Source: Antilocapra americana (lineage: Eukaryota > Chordata > Mammalia > Artiodactyla > Antilocapridae). From it: a stretch of 64,000 bases of DNA. The stretch spans positions 13,008,490 through 13,072,489 of the forward strand of contig ML661885.1 of assembly GCA_007570785.1 (NCBI GenBank), read 5' to 3'. Numbering within the stretch: position 1 is the stretch's first letter; each line of letters begins with the position of its first letter. Shown in pieces: positions 21,641 to 32,162 of this stretch. The position numbers and the translations under genes are program-made. Under the pieces are notes generated by a model. That model worked only from the letters and a program-made list of their open reading frames with translations. It searched no databases and was not told where the DNA came from.

Positions 21641-24600
21641 ATAGCAATTTCTCTGAACCTGGGGCTGTTTTCAGAATTAATAAGACAAAATATACAGTGC
21701 AGATCTTTGAAAAGCCTTCTTTATGCGTGCAGATCATTAATATTATTTTTAATTCTGAAAGGGTACCTCAGCATTAGGTTTTATAATTCAAAATTACACT
21801 GAACTGATGTACCTAACCCCAATTCTACCTTTTCCATTTGGAGTTTAAAGTTTTATTAATCTCTTTCCCTTATTAGTGTCCACTCGTTTTGCTAACAACT
21901 TCAGTAAATGTTTCTACTACTTAAACGATTTTGTGTGAGACGGTGAATGCTGTATTATGTATGGGTGCTCTCTATAAATACTGTTTAAAATTAGATGGCA
22001 AAGACTTTTAATTCACATCCTGCCAACTGTTTTACCACATTTTTTTCCCTTGCCTGTTTGCCTGCTATGTTATCCTCTATAATGAGTGAGTTACAGTAAT
22101 TGTAGCTGGAAAAATCATCATGCAAGGGGGAAAAAAAAGCTCAAAACCTGCCTTATTTTTAAATCAGTAAAGCTTCTGTCATTTTTTGGCCGAGTTACAG
22201 CTTCACAGCAAAGTCAAAGAACCAGTAGAGTAAATGCCACGTGGGGAAAGGCTCCGTTGAAGCATAAATTAACTGTATTTCATTTTCCCTTAATAAAGAA
22301 TTTCAGTTTTTCCACAGTTAACTGTATAATCAATTTGCTCCCCTGCTGGTTTGCTAACTTGCTGTTGGCTTTGCTTCAATAATATCGAGCCCAGTCTGGA
22401 ATGAGAGAAGGAGGAGGAACTGATTTCCCTGAGAATATGCCTCAGTGATAGAACATAGATTTTTCCTTCTGGAATTCTGCTGGGTCTTTTATCCTTAAAG
22501 AGCCTGAATGCATTGCCCCCAAACACCACACCCCTCTGGTCACCCAACTCTCTATTAGAATATCTGGTGTATTCATAGAGCTTCTTTAATCACCCTTTGG
22601 TAATAGGATGATATTACAGTTTTAAATCCTTTTCAGTTTTCTGCCACTGTGGCCTTTCTAAGTCCCTAAATGCCCCTGGAAGACTTTTTGTTTTATTATT
22701 TTTTTAAAAAATCATTTAACCATGCAAGAACTAAGAGTTCTAAGTAAGAAAGTATTTCAAGTCAAGTCACTTCCATGAGTAATGAAACATAACTTTATAT
22801 CAACTGCTGCTGTATGATCAGCCCTTGACTTGTAAAATTATCCTACTGGAAGGGCTGAGAGAGCACAGAAAAAATACATTCTATCGTAACTGCTGATTTG
22901 GTTCTTCCTGCCCTTCCCATGCCTAGAAATTATACCCTATACTATGGGTTTGTTCACTAACTCACTTGTAATTCCACATTTTTCCCCCAGCTCTCTGGAT
23001 TACAAGACACAAGTTAAACATACAAGATAAACAAATATTATCTTTAGTCACAGAATCACCAGACAAAAAGCTCTTTAGAGCAAGTCATCTCCACCCTCTG
23101 CAGAGCTATGTCTGCTCCTCATTCCTAAAGCAGATCTTTAATCTGAGGACAGTACACTGGCTAGAATTGAGGGAAGATATACACCCACATCAAACCATCA
23201 ACCACTCCTCTATCAGCTTAAAGTTTTATTTGTCCCCAAATATCTTCACAGTCACATTAACTCCTAAGGAGCCTTACAGAGAGCTATGGAAGAGTGTTGG
23301 GTTACAAAGACTTCCTAGGACTCTTAGTTGAGAAAAGCACAAAGAACCTCTCAGTTCTCAACTTTGATTACGTCCTTTGTTATCCTTCATTATAGATTTT
23401 ACTGTATAGCGTTGAACTATATTTCTCATGGTTCTCATTTCTAGCTCATCATTACATAATGGCTTGGGATGAGGTTTTGCTTTTGTCCTCTTCCCCAAAT
23501 CTATTTTAAATCTCAATGATTTTTTTTTCCTCTTCTCATTTTCTCCAGAGAGTGCCCAGGAAATATTCTAATTAATTTAACTAGTTTTCTCTGTTTCACT
23601 CAGTTTTTCCATCTGACGAAAGGGTCAATTTAAAGTGAATTTTTTTCCTAAAAGAAATTGTTCTTTTTCTGCAAGTTATGTGAGAATGAGTAAAAAGAAG
23701 TTAAAGGATAAGAAAATATGACATTTAATATGAACTTTGCCTCTCTGGAATGTCTAAGGTTTGATATACACCCTAAACTATGCCTAAAAGGCAAGAAAGC
23801 ATTCATTACGGCCCTGTCATCGGAACATAAATCTGAGGCTGCTGAGCCATGCTAGGCTTCCTGAAATTTTTTCAGTGAACTGACCAAGTCAAAATTTGAG
23901 TTTAATTGGCTTGAAATCAGGGCAAAAGTTGAAATTCAAACATACTAGAGTCATGACAATTCATCTTTGTTTTACAAAATCCACTGGAAAATTAATATGA
24001 AGATAATTATGATTAAATTTCTTTTTGACAATCGTTGAGAATTTCTTTTTAAGTAAAACTGTAATTGAGAATGGCATATATTTTTTTGAAGAGAGCAACT
24101 TAACACATTGTCACCGAAGCAGGATGTTCTGGCAAAAGCTGCCCCTTGCCATGTCTCCTCAACAGCTAGGTATGGCCAGTCTCGTCAAGGCTCAGAACTG
24201 CTCAACTGGGCCAAAAAAGTACTTTGAAGACAGTTGTTTGACTGCTTTGGGACAAGCCATGACAAGTCTAGGCAATAATTTGAAGGAAACTTCCAAAACG
24301 ATTATGTTCCAAGCTCCCAATTTAGAAAGTGGCAGGAATAGTGTCCAGTCAAATAATGGTGGCCACACCCACTGTGCCCAGTCAGATAATTGTCCAAGAG
24401 CTTCATGGTGTGACTCACTGCAAATCCACAGAAAAGATGGTCTGCAAATGTTTTCTTTGAGACTGAAGTTTTTTATCTTCAAATCCCTTCTCAAGAGGAT
24501 CCCTTCCAAATTCCCACTTTCCTTTTTTTTTTTTTTTTTAGCATTTGCTGAGACGGTCACCATTACTTTGGCCTTTGGTCTATGGATTCAGTATTATTGA

Positions 24601-24881
24601 TCCTTAATCATCTTTCATATTCTTATTCTCATCTAGTTTCTTGGTGAAGAGACTCTGTATGGACATATTTGTTATCTCTGATAGGTATTTTTCTTCAGGT
24701 TTATAGAGGCTATAACACAAAGGGATAAATTGGAGGCTAAAGTTCTTTTTCTTTCTTCTGGCCCTTAAGAAAATGAGAGGGCTGAAGGAATCATTTATGA
24801 AAGCAAAATAAAACTTTATTGGTCTTTGTAGGGCAGGCAATAATATCTTGATGATATGAATGTAAGAAAGCTTCTTGATGT
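21641..24881. other. Large repeat-poor AT-rich block, no gene recognised
   Basis: About 3.2 kb in which I recognise no SINE, LINE or exon. It contains the window's longest frame (24025-24600 plus, 191 codons). That frame begins at a TTG, reads through a T18 run at 24523-24539, and has no similarity I recognise, so I do not call it a gene. Confidence 0.5.
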
Positions 24882-24897
24882 AAGAAAGCTGATAGTC

Positions 24898-25194
24898 GGT
24901 AACGAGAACCCAGCATGCGAGACAGCAAAAGGAACGCAGATGTATAGAACAGACTCGTGGACTCTGTGGATGAGGGCAAGGGTGGGATGATATGGGAGAA
25001 TGGCACTGAAACATGTTAATTATCATATATGTAATCAATCGCCAGCCCAGGATTGATGCTCAGGGCTGGTGCATCGAGATTTCCCAGGGGGAGGGAGGAA
25101 GGAGGGAGGAGGGAGGGGGGTTCTGGAGGGGGAGCATATGTAAACCCATGGCGATAACATGTCATTATATGGCAAAACTAATTAAAAAAAAAAA
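24898..25194 (+). mobile_element. Young ruminant L1 3' end, 5'-truncated, with 16-bp TSD
   Basis: The L1 3' UTR in sense (gtcggtaacgagaacccagc onward) has a G-rich tract (25087-25132), gcaaaactaattaaaa and a poly(A). It is flanked by the perfect repeat aagaaagctgatagtc at 24882-24897 and 25195-25210. The intact TSD and A-run indicate a recent insertion. Confidence 0.97.
25087..25132 (+). repeat. G-rich tract, quadruplex-capable, in L1 3' UTR
   Basis: Five or more runs of three to six G separated by short A-rich loops. Such tracts are a usual feature of mammalian L1 3' UTRs. Confidence 0.85.
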
Positions 25195-25264
25195 AAGAAA
25201 GCTGATAGTCTAAAAGGAATGTCTTGAAGGGAAGAAATTCCTCTCTCTTTATCATGACCATGAG

Positions 25265-25267
<3 letters not shown>

Positions 25268-25308
<41 letters not shown>

Positions 25309-25318
25309 CACACACACA
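25268..25318. repeat. (AC)n microsatellite, interrupted
   Basis: About 18 units, an aaa break, then a further four. Confidence 0.95.
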
Positions 25319-25319
25319 A

Positions 25320-26458
25320 ATCACAACAGAAGTTCAGAGTGAACAAAGTGAATGCAAAATTGAAAGAAGTAAGAACACTAAAGTTAAAATTCAGTGTACA
25401 ATACCCTAGTTTGTTTGTTTGTTTTGTCCTGTGATCAGAAGCATTCAGTGTAACAATTGGACAAGACAGAAATCAGAATACTAGCTAAGAAAAAAATTGT
25501 GAGAAAATGTATAAGAAATGTTTTAAATGAGAGACAAATTCTTTTTCTTTTTCCTTTGGTATTAAACTCACCCAATCTGTCTGTCTCTCTCTCTCATACA
25601 CATCTACACACATAACTTATACAACTTAGAAAAAAAAGTTTCTTGTTTCCACCTTTATAAGCTTTTGAGAGTGTACAGAAAGTGATGTTCTTAACTGCTG
25701 TTGTGATACAATAAAGGAAATTTATCAGACAATGTTACCTGGCATTTTTAAGTTAAAAATGGATTTCTCAAATGAATCAACTTATAAATGAAGAGCAAAC
25801 TGAAAATTTATCAGTGCCATGGCCTTTATCAAAAAATCTCACCTCTGCCCAAATAATTGTAAGGGGAAACAAGATGAAACCGAAGCATCTGCTCCTCATT
25901 TATTCATTTATTAATTATTTAACAAATATTTGTTACACAACTCCTAAAGCATCAAGTAGCATGAGGGACTGTATCAGTTAGGGTCTCAAGAGTAAACAGA
26001 TGGCACATTCAAATCAGGATCATCCAAGGGGAGTTTATTTATAGAAGGGATTCATTGCAAAGGTTTGGCTAAGGAGAGACTGTACAGGAACCCAAGGCCA
26101 GTCTCAATGCCACTGTCACCACCCCTGGGTTCTGAAGGGAGCAGGAGAGGAAAGAGCCAGAGATGGAGCTGTGAGGAACAGAGGACTCACAGGAAAGAGG
26201 CCCAGGGCCCCGACCTCCTGCTGTCACTGGCTTACCACCCTCTGATCTCCACCAGGGGCTCCCCACCCCCTGAACCTAGAGGGCTCAGCTCTTGTGGACA
26301 GAACCCATACCTGCCAGCCCCTGCGAGGCAGGGCAGAAGAGAAAAAGGAGATCCGGAAGGGAAGATTCAGACAAGTAAGAAAGCTCCCGTTCTCAAAGAG
26401 TACTTTCCTTTTAGAAAGTGGGTGTGTTCATATATAACAGGAAGAGCTTTGAGAGCTA
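25320..26458. other. Unassigned DNA; GC-richer part 26065-26400
   Basis: Near 25895-25975 an L2-like antisense end (ttaacaaatatttgttaca) is possible. 25980-26430 (gtatcagttagggtctcaag onward) looks like an old dispersed mammalian repeat whose family I cannot name. The 170-codon frame here runs into BovB and is not a gene. Confidence 0.4.
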
Positions 26459-26990
26459 TTCAGTTCAGTTCAGTCACTCAGTTGTGTCCATCTCTTTGCG
26501 ACCCCATGAATCGTAGCATGCCAGCCCTCCCTGTCCATCACCAACTCCTGGAGTTTACCCAAACCCATGTCCATTGAGTCAGTGATGCCATCCAGTCATC
26601 TCATCCTCTGTTGTCCCCTTCTCCTCTTGCCTCCAATCCTTCCCAGCATTAAGGTCTTCTCCAATGAGTCAACTCTTTGCACGAGGTGGCCAAAGTATTG
26701 GAATTTCAGCTTCAACATCAGTCCCTCCAATGAACACCCAGGACAGATATCCTTTAGGATGGACTGGTTGGGTCTCCTTGCAGTCCAAGGGACTCTCAAG
26801 AGTCTTCTCCAACACCACAGTTCAAAAGCATCAGTTCTTCCGCACTCAGCTTTCTTTAGAGTCCAACTCTCACATCCATACATGACTACTGGAAAAACCA
26901 TATCTTTGACTAGATGGACCTTTGTTGGCAAAGTAATGTCTCAGTTTTTCAATATGCTATCTAGGTTGGTCATAACATTCCTTCCAAGAA
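26459..26990 (-). mobile_element. BovB LINE 3' fragment, about 530 bp
   Basis: Starts at the BovB 3' end (cagttcagttcagtcactca) and extends to ggttggtcataacattcctt. A long reading frame survives (26596-26931). No clear TSD. Confidence 0.95.
26596..26931 (-). pseudogene. BovB reverse-transcriptase C-terminus remnant
   Basis: 111 codons in one frame: LVKDMVFPVVMYGCESWTLK, then [18 protein letters not shown], the [20 protein letters not shown] block and a basic tail. It is the best-preserved BovB coding piece in the window, but lacks the endonuclease and the polymerase active site and ends before the family's true C-terminus. Confidence 0.9.
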
Positions 26991-27726
26991 GTGATATTAA
27001 GCAAGGAGAAACCAAAGATGAATGTCCCATTGGGGCAACAGGGTAATAGAAACCACTGTGAGCCTATATGCTCTGAATGGCTGGTATGCTTCTTCAGTAG
27101 TAGCATTTTAATAGTATCCCAAGCAGGATTGTAGAATGATGCACACCTTTCTCATTTCTAGAGACCTTCTTATAGGATGATAATATAAGAAGTTCAAGAA
27201 AGGGAGTACAGTTTTATTGTGTGAAATATATACCCTATATGCAATCCTTCCTTTTCCCATAGAAGCATGAGGTTGCCCTGTGATTCTGGACTTCTCGGCA
27301 TATCTTATACATACACTGCATCCCCTGGTAATTCATAGCCTCTTTAAAATAAAATTTCTCTTGCTTTTGGTACTACCTGTCCTTCAAGGCTGAAACTCCA
27401 CTTAGTTCTCTGACACTAATTTCTTCCTCTTCTTCTTTGCCACCAGAGCACCTAAATCCTTACTTTGTTAATTCTGAAAACCTTTACATTAAGTTGCTTA
27501 AAGACTTATGAATTTTAAAATATTTCTTTTATATTCTTTTTCACAGTCTCTAGCACTCTGTGTAATACAGGAAGGGTACTGAGCTTGATTATTTATATCT
27601 GATTATCTGGATAGATAAATTGTCCCATTGAAGCTAACATAACATTTACTCTTCAACCTGCTAGATCAAGATACTCCACATATAGATCAATCATACGCCC
27701 TGCTTTGCTGGAATAGTGTCAGTTTA
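26991..27726. other. Unassigned DNA
   Basis: No gene or repeat called. Part of 27340-27600 (L2-like ctttgccaccagagcac) could be old L2. Confidence 0.35.
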
Positions 27727-27736
27727 TGCCTATATT

Positions 27737-27949
27737 GGGGCTTCCCAGGTGGTTCAGTGGTAAAGAATCTGCCTGCCAATGCAAGAGATGCAGGTTCAAT
27801 GCCTGGATGGGGAAGATCCCCTGGAAGAGGAAATGGCAACCCACTCCAGTATTCTTGCCTGGGAAACCCCATGGACAGAGGAGACTGGCAGGCTACAGTC
27901 CAGGGAGTTGATAAAGAGTCCAACACGACTGAGAGACTAAACAACAATG
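27737..27949 (+). mobile_element. Bov-tA SINE with TSD
   Basis: Complete copy with exact tgcctatatt repeats at 27727-27736 and 27950-27959. Confidence 0.96.
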
Positions 27950-28074
27950 TGCCTATATTACCCTAGTAGGTATTAATAGCTCTCTCTCCTCATTTGTCAA
28001 TATATCCTGAAGAAAATATTTGTAATGCATATATCAGGTAAGTGTTTGGTATCTGTAATACACAAAACACTCTA

Positions 28075-28300
28075 TTAAGTTGAAGTATAGTTACTTTACA
28101 ATGTTGTGTTAGTTTCAGATATACAGCAAAGTAATTCAGTCATATATATACTTTTTCAGATCCCTCCCTGTTATAGGTTATTACAAGGTATTGAATATAA
28201 TTTCCTGTGCTATACAGTAAGATTATTGTTTATCTATTTTATATAGTGTGTATCTGTTAACCCCAAACTTCTAATTTATCCCTCCCACTTCCTATATAAC
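28075..28300 (-). mobile_element. L1 3' UTR fragment
   Basis: gaagtatagttactttacaa, tcagatatacagcaaagtaa and ctatacagtaagattattg are antisense artiodactyl L1 3' UTR. It abuts sense L1 sequence at about 28300. Confidence 0.8.
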
Positions 28301-28358
28301 GAACTCTTACAACTCAAAAATGAAAAGACAAAGAACTCTATTTAAAAACAGGAAAAGG
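28300..28358 (+). mobile_element. Left part of an old L1M, split by a younger L1
   Basis: gaactcttacaactcaaaaa to aaaaacaggaaaagg continues at 29757 (aaaaataggcaaagg acttaaacag). The two halves belong to one old L1 interrupted by the insertion at 28359-29756. Confidence 0.7.
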
Positions 28359-28530
28359 CAGAATAATGGAAATAAAAGCAAAAGTAAACAAAGGGGATCT
28401 ACTTAAACTCAAAAGCTTTTCCACAACAAGGAAACAATAAACAAAACAATGACAACCCACAGATTGGGAGAAAATATTTGCAAATGATGTGACTGATAAG
28501 GGATTAATTTACAAAATTTACTAACAGCTT

Positions 28531-28950
28531 ATGATACTTAATAGCATTAAAACAAACAACCCACTCATAAAATGGGCAGAAGACCTCAATAGACATTTCT
28601 CCAAAGAGGACATACAGATGTCTAATAGGCACATGAAAAGTTGTTCAGCATTTCTAGTTATTAGAGAAATGCAAATCAAAACTACAATGAGATACCACCT
28701 CACACCAGTCAGAATGGCCATCATCAAAAAATCCACAAACAACAAATGCTGGAGAGGGTGTGAAGAGAAAGGAACTCTCTTACACTGTTGGTGGGAGTGT
28801 AAATTGGTACAGTCTCTATGGAGAACAGTATGGAGGTTCCTTAAAAAACTAAACATAAAGCTACCGTATGATCCTGCAATCACATTCCTGGGGATATGTC
28901 TGGAAAAAAACATGATCCAAAAGGATACATGCACCCCAATGTTTATTGCA
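28531..28950 (+). pseudogene. L1 ORF2p C-terminal region remnant
   Basis: This frame encodes the ORF2p carboxy region: [40 protein letters not shown], the Cys/His-rich block [18 protein letters not shown], and [20 protein letters not shown]. After CTPMFIAS the match stops at an inserted TTTATTGCA-rich segment (28940-29015). The endonuclease and reverse-transcriptase domains are absent. Non-functional. Confidence 0.92.
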
Positions 28951-29465
28951 TCATTGTATTTATTTAGTTTGTTTTTATTGCAGTTTATTGCAATTTCAAT
29001 AAACACTAGGCTTATTGCAGTTTACAATACCCAAGTCACAGAAGCAACTTAAATGTCCATCCACAGAGAAATGAATAAAGAAGATGTGATACACATATCC
29101 AATGGTATATTACTCAGCCATTATAAACAATGAAATAATGCCATCATGGATGGACCTAGAGAATGTCATAGTGAGTAGTAAGTCAGATAGAGAAGAAAAA
29201 ATATTTTATAACATCCTTTATATGTAGAATCTAAAAAGAAATGATACAAATGAACTTACTTATAAAACAGAAAGACACTCACAGACTTAGAAAACAAACC
29301 TTAGGTTGCCAGGGGAAGGGATAGTTAGGGACTTTGGGAAGGTCATGTACACACTGTTATACTTAAAATGGATAACCAACAAAGACCTTACATAGCAAGG
29401 GAACTCTGCTCAGTGTTATGTGGCAGCCTGGATGGGAGAGGGGCCTGGGGGAGAATGAGTGTGTG

Positions 29466-29655
29466 TGTGTGAAAGTCCCTCAGTCGTGTCCAACTCTTTG
29501 TGACCCCATGGACTGTAGCCTGCCAGGCTCCTCTGTCCATGGAATTCTCCACACAAGAATACTGGAGTGGGTAGCCATTCCCTTCTCCAGGGGATCTTCC
29601 CAGCCCAGGGGTCAAACCCAGATCTCCCGTATTGCAGGTGGATTCTTTACCATTC
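29466..29655 (-). mobile_element. Bov-tA SINE nested in L1
   Basis: Follows a (tg)n tract: gaaagtccctcagtcgtgtc, BovA body, inverted head ending at gattctttaccattc. Host L1 sequence resumes with cacctgcaactaccacaaca. Confidence 0.93.
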
Positions 29656-29756
29656 ACCTGCAACTACCACAACATTGTTAATCAGCTGTACTCCAATATA
29701 AAATAAAAAGTTTAAAGTCTGGGGAAAAAATATTTCTAAAGTTTTAAAAAATAAAT

Positions 29757-30570
29757 AAAAATAGGCAAAGGACTTAAACAGATTTTTCTCCAAAGAAGAT
29801 ATATAAATAGCCAATAAGCACATGAAAAAGGACTCAACCTCACTAATCATTCAGGAAATGCAAATCAAATCACAGTGAGATGCTATAGTTATAATGAAAA
29901 AGAGAAAAATAGCAAGTGTTGGTAAGGATGTGGCGAAATCGGTACCCTCATAAATGGCTGGCAGGAATGTAAAATGGTGCTGCCACTATGGAAAACAGTA
30001 TGCTAGTTTATCAAAAAATTAAACAAGAATTCTCATATGACCCAATAATTTCATTTCTAGGTGTATACACAAGAAAAGTGAAAAGAGGTATCCACACAAA
30101 AACTTGTACGTGGGTGTTCATAGCTGTATTATTAGTAATAGCTGAAAGGTAGAAATAACCCAAATATTCATCAGCTGATGAATGGCTGGACAGATATGGT
30201 ATAACCATACAATACAATAGCATTCAGCCATGAAAAGGAATGAATTACTGATTAATGCTACAACAGAGATGAACCTTGAAAATATTATGCTCAGTAAGAG
30301 AAATCAGATACAAAAAGTCAAATATTATGTGATTTAATTTATATGAAATGTCCAGAATAGGCAAATCCATAGTAAACTAGGTTGCTAGGGCCTAGGGGGA
30401 AGAGGACCATGAAGTCACTGCTCAGTGTATATGGGGTCCTTTAGGGGAGATGAAAATGTTCTAGAACCATACAGAGTTGTACAACACTGAATATACTAAA
30501 AACCACTCGATCGTGCACTTTAGAATGGTGAACTATATATTACGTGAATTAAATCTCAGTTTCAAAAACT
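29757..30570 (+). mobile_element. Right part of old L1M
   Basis: ggcaaaggacttaaacagat, gaaatgcaaatcaaatcaca, gatgaaccttgaaaatatta and aatggtgaactatatattac match the order of an old L1 ORF2 end and 3' UTR. All frames are short. Confidence 0.85.
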
Positions 30571-30955
30571 GCAAAAGAATCTGTAACAGAACAAATTACA
30601 ATGTGTCCTAGTTTGAACTATTAATTATACTATAATTCTATCTCATATAGCAATTACTAGGGAGTAATTGGAAAAAGTGAAGATGACAGAGTTTGCAAGG
30701 AGCTGGGAGCTGAAAGATTGAAAAATTATCTTTTTTCAAGACCCAGTTCTCTAAGAGATAGACAGTTAACATTATAGGAAGAAAGCTTTGGTCCTGTGTT
30801 TTCAATATGATATTATTCAGGAGTAAGGCCAGACTGAAATTCCAAAGATTCTCTTGAAGAGTCAAGGTTAATACTCCTTAGTATAGAAGTTCCCCTATCT
30901 GGCAAATTTTAACTTAGAACTTTCAAAAAATAAAAGGAGCAAAACTAGAGGCCTA
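30571..30955. other. Unassigned AT-rich DNA
   Basis: Nothing recognised. Confidence 0.4.
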
Positions 30956-30956
30956 C

Positions 30957-31145
30957 AGGTCACTTGCTCAGTTGTGTCTGACTCTTTGCGAACCCATGGA
31001 CTGTAGCCCTCACGCTCCTCTGTGCACAAAATTCTCCAGGCAGAAATACTGGAGTGAGGAGCCATTCCCTTCTCCAGGGGATCTTCCTGACCCAGGGATC
31101 AAACCAGCATTGAAAGCAGAAGTCTGATCCACAAAGGAAGTGTAT
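30957..31145 (-). mobile_element. Bov-tA SINE, head degraded
   Basis: cttgctcagttgtgtctgac to gggatcttcctgacccagg is intact; the tRNA head is mutated. aggccta occurs on both sides. Confidence 0.88.
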
Positions 31146-31564
31146 AGGTAGGCCTAACATTAACTCAGCAGAGACAGGAGCTTAAGTAAGGACTGCAGGT
31201 CATGGCTCAAGTGCTGTTGCTGAAATTTTGTTCAGGATCTCACTATCACCCTAGTGTTCATGGCACATTGCAATGAGCCCAAATCCAGTGTCAGTGGCAG
31301 GTAGAGAGCTAGGAAAATCCTAGAGTTGCTAAAAGGATCCCTTAGGCTCTTGGTGACTCATTAAGTAAAGGAGTTGCCTCCTTCTCTGCATGGGTGGTGG
31401 AGATGAAACAAACTCATTTTGCACAAAGATGACTGATATGATGTATATTAGCCTGGCTCTAAAGCTCAAAAATGAACTCACACTCCTCAGTTGAAATGTA
31501 TTTGAGGTCTACAAATTTATAAACCTAGGCTATTTGGAAGTAGAAAGGTATACTGAAGTTATGT
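31146..31564. other. Unassigned DNA
   Basis: Nothing recognised. Confidence 0.4.
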
Positions 31565-31589
31565 CCTGCCTTTGTTTTAGTTTTATTTT

Positions 31590-31895
31590 TTCAGTTCAAT
31601 TCAGTCATTCAGTCGTGTCCAACTCTTTGCAACCCCATGGACTGTAGCACACCAGGCTTCCCTGTTCATCACCAACTCCCGGAGCTTGCTCAAACTCATG
31701 TCCATTGAGTCGGCGATACCATCCAACCATCTCATCCTCTGTGGTTCCCTTCTCCTTCTGCCTTCAGTCTTTCCCAGCATCAGGGTCTTTTCCTATGAGT
31801 CAGTTCTTCGCATCAGGTGGGAGCTTCAGCTTCAGTACCAGTTCTTCTAGTGGATATTCAGGACTGATTTCCTTTAGGATTGACTGGTCCGATTA
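31590..31895 (-). mobile_element. BovB part of the chimera
   Basis: cagttcaattcagtcattca through tttcctttaggattgactgg, about 300 bases. Frames are broken. Confidence 0.93.
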
Positions 31896-31899
31896 TAGT

Positions 31900-32147
31900 T
31901 GTGCTGGGTCTTCGATGCTGTACACAGGCTTTCTCTAGTTGAGACGAGCGGGGCCTCCTCTAGTTGCGGTGCCAGGGCTTTTCATGGTGAAGGCTGCTCT
32001 AGCTGTGGAGCATGGCTTCTAGAGCACAGACTCGACAGCTGTGGCTTAGTTGCTCCAAGGCATGTGGTATCTTCCCAGACCAGGGATCGAAGCCATGTCT
32101 CCTGCACTGCCAGGTAGATTCTTTACCACTGAGCCACCAGGGAAGCC
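31900..32147 (-). mobile_element. CHR-type SINE part of the chimera
   Basis: gtgctgggtcttcgatgctg, cttagttgctccaaggcatg and inverted head accactgagccaccaggga. Its own A-rich tail is missing and replaced by BovB. Confidence 0.92.
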
Positions 32148-32162
32148 CCTGCCTTTGTTTTA

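Larger units (their letters stand above)
28359..29756 (+). mobile_element. Ruminant L1 (1.4 kb) inserted in an older L1
   Basis: Covers the ORF2 3' part (frame from 28531), 3' UTR (ttatgtggcagcctggatgg) and end (ccaatataaaataaaaagt). A Bov-tA sits inside it. The candidate TSD is aaaaacaggaaaagg (28344-28358) and aaaaataggcaaagg (29757-29771), 13 of 15 identical. Confidence 0.85.
31580..32147 (-). mobile_element. Chimeric insertion: CHR-type SINE head fused to BovB tail, one TSD
   Basis: On the minus strand it reads tRNA head and long CHR body (32147 to about 31900), then BovB 3' sequence (about 31895 to 31590), then an A-rich tail. One perfect 15-bp TSD, cctgcctttgtttta at 31565-31579 and 32148-32162, encloses both parts. 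This indicates a single retrotransposition event of a fused RNA or template-switched cDNA. It may belong to the described ART2-type composites. Confidence 0.9.

Noticed and set aside
24025..24600. 191-codon plus-strand open frame, the longest in the window
   Set aside because: It starts at a TTG, translates a T18 run as polyphenylalanine, has no recognised family or domain, and no splice or promoter context. Treated as chance.
24604..25038. 144-codon minus-strand frame
   Set aside because: Its N-terminal third is antisense L1 3' UTR (24898-25038); the rest has no similarity.
25268..25318. CA-rich array as a CRISPR or tandem gene array
   Set aside because: Plain dinucleotide microsatellite; CRISPR arrays do not occur in mammalian nuclear DNA.
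26065..26577. 170-codon plus-strand frame
   Set aside because: The 3' part is antisense BovB, and the 5' part overlaps an unassigned dispersed-looking sequence. No coherent protein.
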